From positions 16,661-80,660 of the forward strand of contig JAREIK010016128.1 in NCBI GenBank assembly GCA_029783825.1: a DNA stretch of 64,000 nt. Reading direction: 5' to 3'. Below, piece by piece: positions 13,749 through 25,800 of this stretch (position 1 is the stretch's first letter; each line of letters begins with the position of its first letter). The notes under the pieces were generated by a model, which ran no database searches, had not been told where the DNA came from, and worked only from the letters and a program-made list of their open reading frames with translations. This stretch comes from Sapria himalayana (taxonomy: Eukaryota > Streptophyta > Magnoliopsida > Malpighiales > Rafflesiaceae). A program made the position numbers and the translations under genes.

Positions 13749-15317
13749 CTATACTTCAATTATTCGAATATATGGATATTCCATCTTATCCATTCTTATT
13801 ATACCCTTGTATCTATCAGGAATCGAATCCTTTATATATTTTCCATGTTTATTATTTTTCCCTTCTTTAGCCAGTTTATCAGCTAAAGCATTTGCTTCCC
13901 TGTATATATGTTTGATAAAAGCGTTTAACGATATGGCTAGATGGCCGATCTCTTCTAATTCATCTTTGTATTTCCATAAAGTCTTTTTTTTATTTATCAT
14001 ATCTACCACAATTTTAGAGTCCGACTGAATGTCTATATTTCTTAGTCCTCTAGAGAGACAGGCCCTCAAACCATCTCTTAATGCTAAGATTTCTGCATGA
14101 AGTGCAGATGAGGCTTTGTAACTCATTGAAAAGGAAAAAATGAGGTGACCTCTAGAATTTCTAATCACTCCTCCTCCTCCTGCTAAGCCTATATTTCTAT
14201 CAAAACTACCATCGGTATTTAAGGAGAGCCTATCTAGTGGTGGTTTTTCCCACTTAACTCCTATAATTTTTTGTGATCTTTTCTTAGTAACCATTAGATT
14301 CCAAAAATTTAAAATATCATTATTTAGAAAATTAGTCTGGACTGTTATCGGGCAAGCTTCTGATGTACTTATTAATTCTCTCTTTATAGCTTTCCAGATG
14401 TCTTCCACCGACATTCTCTTACCTTCATATCTACTGTTATTCCTAGCCTTCCATATACACCAGATAGCAATATGAGGTATATTATTTTTAACCCATTTTT
14501 GTAAAGAGTTTCTGGTGTATGCTATATACCATTTTTGAAATCTATTTCTAAGAGGGATGCATTCGTGCTTTATACCCATTCCTAATTCTAATCTTCTCCA
14601 AATTTCTAAAGCTATCTTTCCTTGTGAAAATAAATGATCTATCGATTCATTTTCCTGAAAACAGCATTCACACCTAGAGGGAAGTTGAATACCTTTCTTT
14701 TTTATATTTACATCTATTGGAATAATATTAGTGAGAACTTTCCATGTGTTAGTTTTAATTTTTTGAGAGTTATCATTATTCCAGGTCCATTTAAATAGTG
14801 AAAGCTCTTCCTTTCTACTTCTCACTTTATCTTTGATGGTTTTGATAGAGAATTTTCCATCTACACTCAATGTCCATTTCCAGGCACTTTTAGTGAGCTT
14901 AGAATATTTTTCTACTATCTCCCTTTGTTTAAGCATTTGCATCCACACTTGTGAAGCTCTACTCTTTTTTATTTCTGTGTTCGTATCCCCATCTTTGCAA
15001 TATTTGGCCCTTATAAATTCTGCCCATAAACTATTATTTTCTTTTAGCCTCCACCATCTTTTACATGCTCAAGCTTTAGCGATATCATTCAAATCTATAA
15101 AACCTAGCCCTGCTTCCTGTTTTGGAAAACAGAGATCTTTCCATTTTTTCCAGTGAAGCTTACTTTTACCTTTATATGTCCCCCACAAAAAACAAGCCAT
15201 TTCTTTTTCAATTCTTTTTTTATCAAGGGCTGGTAATTGAGTGATCATTAGGTTTTGCATGACTACGCTTTGAAGTACATGTGTGATTAAGGTTATCCTA
15301 CAGCTCGTAGATAGCAT
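13749..15317 (-). pseudogene. LINE B ORF2 C-terminal part: RT thumb, zf-RVT, RNase H
   Basis: One reading frame runs from 15317 to 13749, interrupted only by TGA at 15069-15071 in KA*ACKRWW, where LINE G has Trp (KAWACKNWW). The order is RT thumb (THVLQ, CFLWG, HWKKWKDLCFP), a zf-RVT-like region (SRCECC..DHLFSQGK near 14690-14620) and type I RNase H. The RNase H keeps its expected acids: NTDGSFDRN (first D), LHAEILAL (E), IQSDSKIV (D) and ANALADKLAKEG (D). The 399-residue open frame 14948-13749 holds the connection and the whole RNase H. The RNase H would remove RNA from the RNA:DNA hybrid during target-primed synthesis. The zf-RVT cysteine expected after DHLF is Gly. Confidence 0.92.
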
Positions 15318-15435
15318 TTCAACTTTCCATCCTGCAATTTTATTTTTGATCTTTTCGAGTAAGAATTCAAAGTATTTTGACTTAACTTTACCTACATATA
15401 AAGGGCATCCCAGATATTAAATCGCTCCTTTTTTT

Positions 15436-17073
15436 CTACGAGAAACCTGTTATACTCTGTACTCTATGTCCTAAACTCATAGGAGCTTTTTTAGCTATCA
15501 TAAAATGACACTTTTTGCTGTTTATTTTTTGACCAGTTTCTTCCTCCAATTCTCTCAACAAACTCATCAGGTTTTGAAGGGATCTAGCACTACCATTAGT
15601 GAAGATTACCACATCATCTGCATATGCAAGACAACTCACCAGGAGAGTACCTTTCGGTTGGCTGAAGGCACCTATTTCACCTGTGCAAATTTTGTTTTTG
15701 AGATTGACAATAAAGAGCTCTAAATAAATATTAAAGAGTGAGGGAGAAAGAGGGTCACCTTGTCTTAGTCCTCTAAGCGGCTTAATATCTTTTCCTAGCT
15801 CCCCATTTACTAGAATTTTAATCCATGAGCTTGATATACATCTGTATATCAAGTCTATCCAGGTCTCTGAGAAACCCATCTTTCTCATGGTGAAACACAG
15901 GACATTCCATTCTACTTTATCGAAAGCTTTAGATAAGTCTAATTTTATTAATACATTATGTCCTCTAACTTTTTTACCTATATCTTTAATCATTTCTTTA
16001 GCTAAGCAAATATTTTCCATTATAACCCTATTTTTCATGAAGCCTGATTGCTCTTTTGAAATAATTTTAGGAAGGACAGAAGTTAATCTGTTTTGCAATA
16101 ATTTAGACAGGATCTTATAAATAGAATTACATAAACTTATAGGTCTGAAATCATCTGCCTTTTGTGGATTGTCTGTCTTGGGAATAAGCACCATATATGT
16201 GCTACTGCATTTCTTGCCTATTTCTGCTCCATTAAAAATCCAATAAATGGCATTGAGAAGATCAGATTTTATGATAATCCAGCATTTTTGGTAGAACTCA
16301 TTGTTCCATCCGTCTGGGCCCGGGGCACTATTTGGGTCCTGGCTGAAAACAATGATTTTAAGCTCTTCTTCATCTGGGAATTTGATAAGGGTATCATTCT
16401 CTTCTCTGGTAATATTACAGTCTATTTTATGTATAAGTTCAACACCTCTCAAGGATGTATCCCCTATAAATTGATTTTCAAAGTATTCATCAAAATGCTT
16501 TTTAATTTCTGTGTTATCATCTATCCAGGCATTATTACTATTTTTTATACATTTTATTCTTTGTTTCTGTATTTTTATTTTAGCTGCTCTTTGAAAAAAT
16601 TTTGTGTTTTTATCTCCTTCTTTTAGCCATTTTATTTTAGCTTTTTGTTTCCAAAAAATTTCCTCCATGAGGAGTTTTAATTTTAGTTCAGCTTGGGATT
16701 TACTAAGTGCTTCTCTACTCTCTTTATCTTGAAATATTTCATGTTCTATCTCTAATTTTTCAGCTTTTTTTTCTGCTTCTATTATATTTTTGTTTATATT
16801 ACCAAATATATCTCTATTCCATATCTTTAGATGTTTTTTAAATCTATTTAGTTTCATATTCCAGACTTGTGCCGGATTACCTGAGACTTCCAGAGACCAA
16901 GACTCTTTAACCATATTTATGAATGTATGATGCAAGCACCAAGCATTCTGAAATTTAAAAGGTTTACTCAAAAATTTGGTCTGCTCTAAGGTAATTAACA
17001 ATGGATTGTGATCCGAGCATGTTCTATTTAAATGTCTCACAGCGGTAGATCCATAACTTTCTAACCATTTCAC
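15436..17073 (-). pseudogene. LINE B ORF2 central part: end of endonuclease and RT palm, 545 codons open
   Basis: An uninterrupted frame of 545 codons. It begins in the endonuclease C-terminus with the SDH signature (CSDHNPLL near 17010). It continues through a coiled, Lys/Glu-rich linker and the RT: FWKQKAKIKWLKEGDKNTKFF, SAPGPDGWNNEF, FRPISLCNSIYK, KLDLSKAFDKVEW (motif A), GLRQGDPLSPSLFNIYLE (motif B) and AYADDVVIF (motif C, YADD at 15613-15624). All core RT residues look intact. It is separated from the thumb by a frameshift near 15440 and a TAA at 15417-15419, and from the endonuclease start by a frameshift near 17110-17150. Confidence 0.93.
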
Positions 17074-17090
17074 ATTGTATAAAACTCTAT

Positions 17091-17658
17091 CTAGTCTTGC
17101 CCATATGGTGCCTTTGTTTTTCCTATTATTGTACCTGTATATTGTGGGCCTAAAAAGTTAGCTTCCATCAGACTTGCCTTTGATATAGCCTCATTAAAGT
17201 GTGAAATGGCACTAGTGCTGGGGGAATTACCTCCTTTTTTCTCACTGGCCTTTCTTATTATGTTAAAATCACCTCCTATTATCCATGGTTTGTTCAAACT
17301 TGATATTTTGGCCATACTATTCCAAAGCTCCTTTCTACCTTCTTTAGTATATTTAGCATATACTACCGAGATTACTTCATCTTGGGCATTATCTAGACTA
17401 AAATTGATTATTTGATCTGTTTCCTCCAATATATTTATATTAAATTTTTTTTCCAGAATACCCAAATTTACTATTATTATTAGAAAATACATTCTCAAAG
17501 CCCAGAACTCCTTTGTAATGATCTATTTGAACCTTATTCACCATAGGTTCAACAAGCATTATAAGAGAAGAATTATATAATTTTATCATTTTTTTAATTC
17601 TTTTTATTGTGGAAGGGTTTGCAATACCCCTAACATTCCAGTAAAAGAGTTTAATCAT
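17091..17658 (-). pseudogene. LINE B ORF2 N-terminal part: APE-type endonuclease
   Basis: Starts at ATG 17656-17658 (MIKLFYWNVRGIAN). This start is chosen because copies A and G have the same motif and because it overlaps the ORF1 stop. Visible catalytic motifs are WNVRG (Asn), LVEPMV (Glu) and GGDFNII (Asp/Asn); SDH lies in the next segment. A frameshift occurs near 17460 and another near 17110-17150, where the frame that would give ARLDRVLYN is left. The endonuclease nicks target DNA to prime reverse transcription. In this family the primed strand appears to be T-rich. Confidence 0.88.
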
Positions 17659-18981
17659 TATGGTTAGTTTTAATCTGAGATCTAGTGATGCACTTTGAAT
17701 CATATGTTCTATTTAGGTGTTTTTTCCTGTTTCTTGACTTTTTTATAGCACTAGTATTTTCTGTTTTGTCTTCTTTCCACACCCTTCCTAATTGTATGGC
17801 CATAATTTTTATTTCTTCCAAGGCCCATTCCCTGTTGCCCATTTTATTCTTAAATCTATGTATATCGATATCATCCTTTGTGGATTTTATGCATTCATTT
17901 TCTTCCTCTTCCTTGTGTAAATTTATATTACTTCGCACCTCTATTTCCTCATCCGAGCTATTAACTTCTTCCACTGCCCATTTCCTACTCTCCTCCCTTC
18001 TAATTCTGTTATCAAACCTGCTGCCCCGAAACCTTTTGTTTATTTCTGCAATTTTCATTATTAAATCATGTCTTTTATTTTTATCCTCTCCCTCTACCTC
18101 TTCCTTCTCTTCTATTCTAGGGGGAACATCTTCAGTTAGTTCCAGGCTAGTTCCCTCATTGTTTAAATTCTGCTCAAGAGCCATGGTGTTTTTTATTCTG
18201 TATTGCACTATTTCCTTCCCATTCCCTGTAAAGTCTGTATACTGCCTATCTTCTTCATGCTTTTCTTTGACAATACAGTGATCACAACCATGTCCAAGCT
18301 TCTTACAGTATGTGCAATAGTGAGGGAGGAACTCTGGAATTACATCTTGCCAGAAACCATCTCCATTCTTAGAGCCTATCCATATTCGCTGAGTTATATG
18401 ATTCAACAAGTTGACTTCTATGCACAGCCGAGCCACACTCGGGCGAGAGAGAGTAGCAGTGGCACCATCAAGAAGAAGAGGGGTGCCGACTGCTTGTGCA
18501 ATGTGGTAGAGAGAAAATTTATCAAACAAGTGAATGGGGAGCATGGGAAAGAGGAACCATACCGGGGCCAATGGGGATTCCTGCTTGGTTGAGAAGTCGG
18601 GTGTCCATCTGAAAGCTCGCATGGGGTAGCCCATGATATACCAGACTCCTTTCAACCAGATTCTATGGAAGTCCTCTTCGGTAAAGAGCTACACGAGGAT
18701 GTGCTTCGCAGCCAGGACTCCTATTTTTATCAGGTATTTGAGCTTCCAGGAAGCATAGAATGCTATATATCTTTAACGCACAGATGCCCGTGTGATAATT
18801 TTCCCACCAGTGTATATTTGTAAGCTTCAGTGAGGGAAGCCATGTCTGTCGGGGAAAACTCTATCGAGGGTTCCCCATTTTTTTTCCAGAAAACTTCCGA
18901 AGAAAATGAAGAATGAAGCGTAGTCTTTATAAAATGTTGAGAAAATAATTTCCTATTCATTAAGAAATCCGCTTGCTCCAT
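17651..18981 (-). pseudogene. LINE B ORF1: DUF4283-like domain plus CCHC zinc knuckle
   Basis: Start chosen at 18981 (MEQADFLMNRK), about 90 bp inside the element. The N-terminal part runs to 18763 (KLSHGHLCVKD). A frameshift follows near 18765 and an in-frame TAG lies at 18689-18691. From there the frame is open for over 300 codons: GYPMRAFRWTPDF, LLLDGATATLSRP, QRIWIGSKNGDGFWQ, then the knuckle CTYCKKLGHGCDHC (C-x2-C-x4-H-x4-C, near 18310-18270). A charged Glu/Lys/Arg-rich tail follows, and the C-terminus carries YDSKCITRSQIK. The stop TAA lies inside ATGATTAA at 17651-17658, overlapping ORF2. The likely role, by family, is an RNA-binding chaperone of the LINE particle. Confidence 0.88.
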
Positions 18982-19074
18982 TTTTGCTTGATTATGTCTA
19001 CTTCTTCACTGAAAATTGCTGTTTCTCTCTCTAAAAATTGTGTTTCTCTCTCTAGAGCTTGAGAGAGCAATTCT
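18982..19074 (-). other. LINE B 5' leader
   Basis: About 93 bp between the right target duplication and the ORF1 start. Sense sequence is rich in GAGAGAGAAAC motifs, with CTCTAGAGAGAG near the very 5' end. LINE A has a related GAGAGAACATAATATCTAG patch near its 5' end, so the leader is a family feature and B is probably full length at this end. Confidence 0.7.
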
Positions 19075-19091
19075 ATCTACTTCTTCTTTTT
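19075..19091. other. Target-site duplication, right side of LINE B
   Basis: ATCTACTTCTTCTTTTT. It differs from the left copy (12789-12805) at one position. Confidence 0.85.
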
Positions 19092-19856
19092 ATTCTTATT
19101 CTTTTTATTATTCTTAATCTTTTTATTTTTCTTATTCTTCTTATTTTTATTATTTTTATATAATTCTTTTATTTTTATTCTTATTATTCTTATTATTCTT
19201 ATTCTTCTATTTCTTCGATTTCTTTTTTTTTCTTATTCTTATTAGTCAACATATTCTTAGTATTCTGCTTATTTTTATTATTCTTCATATTCTTTTTTTC
19301 ACCTTATTTTTCTTATTTTTCTTATTTTTCTTATTTTTCTTATTTTTCTTATTTTTCTTATTTTTCTTATTTTTATTATTCTTCTTATTCTTCTTATTCT
19401 TAATATTCTTTTTTATTTCTTCTTATTCTTTTAATTATTCTTATTCTTCATATATTTTCTTATTCATCTTAATAATCTTATTCATCTTATTCTTGTTATT
19501 CTTTGTATTCTTCTTATTTTTATTATTCTTCTTATTCTTCTTATTCTTCATATTATTCTAATTCTTCTTATTCTAATTATTCTTCTTTTTCTTCATATTC
19601 TTCATATTCTTCTTATCTTTCTTATTCTTCAAATATTTCTTTTTCTTCTTATTCTTCTTATTCTTCTTATTCTTATTATTCTTATTATTCTTATCTTCTT
19701 ATACTTATTATTATTATTATTATTATTCTTTTTCTTCTTATTATTCCAATTCTTCTTATTTTTTATTTTATACTTATTCTTCTTATTATTCTTATTATTC
19801 TTATTCTTCTACTTCTTTTTATTCTTCTTATTCTACTTATTCTTCTAATTCTTCTA

Positions 19857-19890
<34 letters not shown>

Positions 19891-19932
19891 TTCTTCATCT
19901 TTTTCTTCTTATTTTTCTTATTCTACTAATCC

Positions 19933-19976
<44 letters not shown>

Positions 19977-20328
19977 TTTCTTATTATTCTTCTTATTCGT
20001 TTTATTCTTATTATTCTTCTTATTCCTTTTTAATCATCTTAATCTTCATATTATTCTTATTGTTTTTTTTCTTATTATTCTTTTTATTCTTCTTATTTTT
20101 CTTATTCTTATTATTCTTCATATTCTTCTTGTTCTTCTTATTCTTCTAATTCTTCTTATTCTCCTTATTCTTCTTATTCTTCTTATTCTTCTTATTCTTC
20201 TTATTCTTCTTATTCTTCTTATTCTTCTTATTCTTATTACCCTTCTTATTCTTCTTATTATTCTTATTCTTATATTTCTTCTAATTTTTCTTTTTTTTTC
20301 CAATTCTTCTTTATCTACTTTTTTTTCT
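19092..20328. repeat. TTATTCTTC array, right half of the duplicated segment
   Basis: Degenerate 9-bp array with ATT runs (about 19705-19726, 19858-19890, 19937-19975). Up to about 20240 it follows the same order of variants as 11553-12690, so it is the second copy of the ~1.25-kb duplication, separated from its start (12701-12805) by LINE B. A clean run of TTCTTATTC units lies at about 20166-20236. Confidence 0.88.
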
Positions 20329-20467
20329 GAAAGTTTTTTTATTATTCTAACCCTTTCTTTTGGTGGAGGAATACCATTCGAAAAAACTAAGAACTACTTT
20401 ATCCCTTTTACAATCATCTTCAAAAAAATAAAACAAAATTAAACATAATTCTTGTGATTCTTTTTAT
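20329..20467 (-). mobile_element. Very short 5'-truncated LINE 3' end
   Basis: About 140 bp of the family 3' terminus: on +, CTTTCTTTTGGTGGAGGAAT near 20353, then TTTATCCCTTTTACAATC and an A-rich patch ending AAACATAATTC. It follows a poly-T run and is followed at once by array sequence. It contains no coding sequence. It is a severely 5'-truncated insertion. TTTATCTACTT before it and TTTATCTTCTT after it could be a target duplication, but the flanks are too simple to be sure. Confidence 0.85.
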
Positions 20468-21742
20468 CTTCTTATTATTCTTATTCTTATTATTCTTCAT
20501 ATTCTTCATATTCTTCTTTTTCTTCTTTTTCTTCTTTTTCTTCTTATTCTTTTAATTCTTTTTATTCTTTATATTCTTCTAATTTTGTTAATTCTTTTTT
20601 TTCTTCATATCAACAAGATCTTTTAATTTTTTTTATCCTGCCTATACTTCTTATTCTTCTTATTCTTCTTATTATTTGTATTCTTGTTATTCTTCTTATT
20701 ATTTTTATTCTTGTTATTCTTCTATTTATTTTTATTATTGTTATTCTTCTTATTATTCTTATTCTTCTAATTTTTATTTTTAATTTTATTTTTCTTCTTA
20801 TTTTATTCTTCTTCTTATTATTCTTATCCTTCTTATTCTTCTTATTATTATTCTTCTTCTTATTCTTCTTATTCTTCTTATTCATCTTATTCTTCTTATT
20901 CATTTTTTTTCTTCTTATCCTTCTTATTCTTCTTATTCTTATTGTTCTTATTCTTCTTATTATTTTTATACTTATTATTCTTCCTAATCCTCTTATTTTC
21001 TTATTCTTTTTATTCTTCTTATTAATTTTATTATTCTTATTATTCTTATTCTTCATATTTTCTTTATTATTCTTAATCTTCTTAATCTTCTTATTCTTTT
21101 TTTATTCTTATTCTTTTTATTATTCTTTTCTTCTTTTTTTTCATATTCTTCTTATTCTTCATATTCTTCTGACTCTTTTAATTCTTCTTTCTCTTCTTAT
21201 TATTCTTTCTTATTCTTCTTATTCTTCTTATTCTTCTTATTCTTTCTATTCTTCATATATGTCCTTATATTCTTATTTTTTTATTCATCTTATACAGTAT
21301 ATTGTTTTTATTCTTTTTATTTTTGTTATTCTTCTTATTCTTCTTATTTTTGTTATTCTTCTTATTCTTCTTATTCTTTTTATTCTTCTTATTATTCTTA
21401 TTCTTATTCTTATTTGTCTTCTTATTCTTCTTATTTTTTTAATCTTATTATTCTTTTTTTTTCTTCTTATTCTTCTTATTCCTATCGTCTTTTTATTCTT
21501 TTTATTCTTCTTATACTTATTATCTTTTTTATTTTTCTTAATCTTATTATTCTTTTTATTCTTCTTATTCTTCTTATTCATATTATTGTTTTTATTTTTT
21601 TATATTTTTATGATTCTTATTCTTCGTATTCTTCTTATTCTTCCTATACTTCATATCATTTCTATTCTTCTTATTCTCTTTTTTTTCTTATTCTTATTAT
21701 TCTTCTTATTCTTTTTATTCTAATTATTCTTCTTATTTTTTG

Positions 21743-21773
<31 letters not shown>

Positions 21774-22984
21774 TTCTTCTTCTTATTTGTCTTTTTCTTC
21801 TTATTCTTTTTTTATCATTCTAATTCTTCTTATTCATCTTTTTTATTATTCATTTTATTTTTTTTATTATCTTTATTCTTCTTATTATTGTTATTTTTCA
21901 TATTATTTTTATTCTTTTTTTTTTGTTTTTATTATTCTTTTTTTTCTAATTCTTCAATTTCTTCTTATACAACTTATTCTTATTTAGTATTAGTTTTTTT
22001 ATCTTTTTTTATTTTCCTTCCTTTTCTTCTTATTCTTCATATTCTTATTTTTATTTTTATTCTTTTTATTCTTCTTATTTTTCGTATTCTTCTTATTCTT
22101 CATATTTATCTTTTTCTTAATTTTCTTATTCTTCTTCTTTATCTTTTTATTATTATAACTCTTATTATTATTCTTAGTAATTTTATTATTATTATTATTA
22201 TTGTTATTCTTCTTATTCTTATTTTTCTTTTTATTTTTCTTATTCTCTTATTCTTGTTTTATTTTTTATTCTTCTAATTATTATTATTATTTTATTCTTT
22301 TTATTCTTTTTATTCTTCTTATTCTTTTTATTCTTCTTAATCTTTTTATTCATCTTATTGTTTTTATTCTTTTTATAATTCTTATCATTCTTATTCTTCG
22401 TATTCTTCTTATTCTTCTTATTCTTCTTATTCTTCCTATTCTTCATATCTTTTCTATTCTTCTTATTCTCTTTTTTTTTTCTTATTCTTATTATTCTTCT
22501 TATACTTTTTATTCTATTTATTCCTCTTATTTTTTGATTATTATCATTATTATTGTTATTCTTCTTATTTGTCTTTTTCTTCTTATTCTTTTTTTATTTT
22601 TCTAATTCTTCTTATTCATCTTTTTTTATTATTCATCTTATTCTTTTTATTATCTTTATTCTTCTTATTCTTCTTCTTTTTGTTATTTTTCTTATTATTC
22701 TTATTCTTTTTTTTTGTTTTTATTCTTCTTTTTTTTTCTAATTCTTCTTATACAACTTATTCTTATTTTGTATTCTATTTTTTCATCTTTTTTTTATTTT
22801 CCTTCTTTTTCTTCATCTTTTTTTTATTTTTCTTCTTTTTCTTCTTATTCTTCATATTCTTATTTTTATTTTTATCTTTTTTATTCTTCTTATTTTCCAT
22901 ATTCTTCTTATTCTTCATATTCATCTTTTTCTTATTTTTTTTCTCTCTTCTTATTCTTCTAACTCTTCTTATTATTCTTATTAA

Positions 22985-23024
<40 letters not shown>

Positions 23025-23799
23025 GTTAATCTTCTTATTCTTTTTATTTTTCTTATTCTCTTATTCTTATTTTATTTTTTATTCTTCTAATAATTATTAT
23101 TATTTTATTTTTTATTCTTTTTATTCTTCTTATTCTTCTAATTATACTTATTCTTTTTAATATTTTTATTCTTCTTATTCTTCTTATTATATTTAGTTTT
23201 CATATTATTATTATTATTATTATTATTTATTTATTATTATTATTATTTTATTTCTCCTTATTCAACTTTTTCTTCTTATTTTTTTTCTTTATTCTATTTT
23301 TCTTTATACTATTTTTTTTATTTTTTTTTTATTCTTCTATTTATTCTAATTATTCTAATTTTTCTTATTCTTCTATTTTTTCTTATTCTTCTTATTTTTC
23401 TCATTCTTCCTATTTTTCATATCCTTCCTATTCTTCCTTTTTTTAATTTTTCTTGTTATTCTTATTCTTCATATTCTTTATATTCTTTTTATTCTTCTTA
23501 TTTTTTTTATTATTGTTATTCTTCTTATTCTTCTAATTCTTCTTAATCTTATACTATTCCTCCTTATTAATCTTTTTATATTTATTATTCTTCATATTCT
23601 GCTTATTCTTATTATTTTTCTTATTCTTCTAATTATTTTTATTCATTTTATTCTTTTTTATTATCTTACACTTCATTATTTTTTATTCTTTTGATTCTTT
23701 TTATCATTTATATTCTTCTAGTTCTTCGTATACTTATTATTATTCTAATTCATTTTATTCTTCCCTTTCTTCTAATTATTCTAATTCTTTTTATTCTTC
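20468..23799. repeat. TTATTCTTC array, block 3
   Basis: Degenerate array with many ATT runs (about 21743-21772, 22190-22202, 22990-23023, 23206-23245). Same strand orientation as the other blocks. It contains a roughly 795-bp tandem duplication described separately. Nothing else is seen. Confidence 0.93.
21600..23190. repeat. ~795-bp tandem duplication inside array block 3
   Basis: Two diverged copies, about 21600-22390 and 22395-23190. Anchors: TTTTTTGATTATTAT at 21737 and 22532; ATTTGTCTTTTTCTTCTTATTC near 21786 and 22568; CTTATACAACTTATTC near 21964 and 22747; TATTCTTATTTTTATTT near 22044 and 22854; TTTATTTTTCTTATTCTC near 22230 and 23042. The anchors keep their order at an offset of about 795 bp, too long to come from 9-bp slippage. 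Confidence 0.82.
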
Positions 23800-23811
23800 G
23801 TTTTTTATTTT

Positions 23812-24760
23812 GGAAAATTTGTTTTATAATTATAACCCTCTCTTTTGGCGGAGGAATACTATTAGTACAATCTAAGAAACTACCCTTAACCCATTTACAA
23901 TCTTTGGTTTTCTAGAAATAAAATTAATGAAATAACAAAAATATTAGATTTCTGGTTAGTTCTTCCTTGCCCAGCATCTATTCTAATTTAGAGTATATTC
24001 TGCTTTTCCCTTTTTAGGAGCTCGCCTTATACTTCTACTTTTTCCATTTTGCTCCACTTTGCTTCGTGGTGGCCTTTAGATCCTTATAAATTAGTTTTTC
24101 TTTTCTTCAACCTACTACTTGCTGCTCTTTAAAAACAAAGAAAAAAAATCGAAAAAAAATAGCAAGATAACACAGTTAGTTGTAACAACATTTTATCTGG
24201 TGTCTTGTCCTGATGCTGTAAGCAATTTTAACTTATGTCACCTATTTTCCCTATTGTTTGTTACTTCATCTAATTTGATCATGCCCTTAGAATAAAAGCA
24301 CCAAAATCAGAGCAGCAGCAATGCTAGCAGAGCACATCCCACATAACCGGGATGTGATTTATATAGTTTGCACGGGCCACACACCGGACTAGATTCTACT
24401 GCAATGTCTATTGCTATATTCTACTGTTAAACTACTTTATTGCTGAACTTTTAATTCTAGCACAATACAACTCTCTTTCTATCTATCTCTAACCTCATAT
24501 TACCCTACCTTAATTATTTTCTGCAAAACAAACAACACAATTATCCATAACACTCCCTAACCCCACCCATTTTTCTTTCCAGTTTATTTTTATCAATATT
24601 AATAACTACCATAAATCTGATCGCTTGTGGTTTTGTCTTTTTATGTATGTTGTACCAACCTACAAGCAATAAATGTATGTCTAATTTCATGCCACACTCA
24701 TTTACCCCTTATTTCCTTTCCCTCTCTTTGCAAATCTCATTAATCAAAAATAGATAGATG
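23812..24760 (-). mobile_element. LINE 3'UTR-only copy, 5'-truncated
   Basis: Begins on + with the family 3' block (CCTCTCTTTTGGCGGAGGAA near 23850) after a tail-like TTTTTTATTTT. It runs about 950 bp of non-array, A/T/C-rich sequence with no RNase H coding, ending where the array resumes. CTTTTTATTCTTC flanks it on both sides (23787-23799 and 24761-24773). This is compatible with a 13-bp target duplication, though the same 13-mer is common in the arrays. Confidence 0.8.
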
Positions 24761-25761
24761 CTTTTTATTCTTCTTATTCTTCTTAATGTTCTATTTTTTT
24801 TTCTAATTGTTCTTATTCTTCTAATTTTTCTAATTCTTCTTATTCTTCTTATTCTTCTTATTCTTCTTATGCTTCTTATTCTTTTTTTTCCTTTTCTTCT
24901 TTTTATTCTTTTTATTCTTTTTATACTTCTTACTTTTCTTATTCTTCTTATTCTTTTTATTCTTCTTACTTTTCTTATTCTTCTTATTCTTTTTATTCTT
25001 CTTATTCTTTTTATTCTTCTTATTCTTATTATTCAACTTATTCTTTATAGTTTTTTTAAATTTTTTTTATCTTCTAATCCTTTTATTATTCTTATTCTTC
25101 TAATTATTCTTATTTTTCCTTTCTTCTTATTTTTCTAATTATTATAAGTCTTTTAATTTTTCTTATTCTACTTATTCTTCGAATTTCTGTTATACTACTT
25201 ATTTTTCTTATTCTTCTTATTCTATTTATTCTACATTTCTTCATATTTTTTTATTCTTTTTATACTTCTTAATTTTATTATTCTTCTTTTTCTTCTTTTC
25301 TTCGTATTCTTTTTATTCTTCTTGTTCTTGTTATTCTTCTTGTTCTTGTTATTCTTCTTATTTGTATTATTCTTCTTATTCTTATTATTCTACTTATTCT
25401 TCTTAATCTTATTATTATTTTTATTCTTCTTATTTTTCTTATTCTTAATATTCTATTTCTTCTTCATATTCTTCTTATTCTTATTATTCTTCTTATCCTT
25501 TTTCTTCTTCTTTTTTTTCTTCTTTTTTTTTCTTTATCTTCTTATTCTTCTTAATCTTCTTATTCTTCTTAGTTTCTTATTCTTCTTATTCTTCTTATTA
25601 TTCTTTTTCTTTGTATTCTTTTTATTCTTCTTATTCTTCTTATTCTATTTATTCTTCTTATTCTTCTTATTCTTTTTATTCTTCTAAATCTTTTTATTCT
25701 TCTTATTCTTTTTATTCTTTTAAATCTTTTTATTCTACTTATTATAATAATAATAATAATA

Positions 25762-25800
<39 letters not shown>

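Larger units (their letters stand above)
12806..19074 (-). mobile_element. LINE B: full-length L1-type retrotransposon, best preserved ORFs
   Basis: Minus-strand insertion of about 6.27 kb bounded by a 17-bp target duplication. In sense order: a 93-bp leader, ORF1 (18981-17651), ORF2 (17658-13749), a 0.93-kb 3'UTR, then a short A-rich tail (12806-12814, CTTTTTTTT on +). The 3' terminal block on + reads CCTCTCTTTTGGCGGAGG near 12842. It splits the second copy of a tandemly duplicated array segment, so it entered a pre-existing array. ORF2 needs only a few frame corrections, making this the youngest-looking copy, but it is not coding-competent as read. Confidence 0.93.

Noticed and set aside
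16162..16626. Plus-strand 154-codon frame
   Set aside because: It is the antisense shadow of the LINE B RT frame, which carries clear motifs on the other strand.
24590..24700. Possible small host exon in the 23.8-kb element
   Set aside because: No frame or splice pair is supported, and the stretch is continuous with LINE 3'UTR-type sequence.
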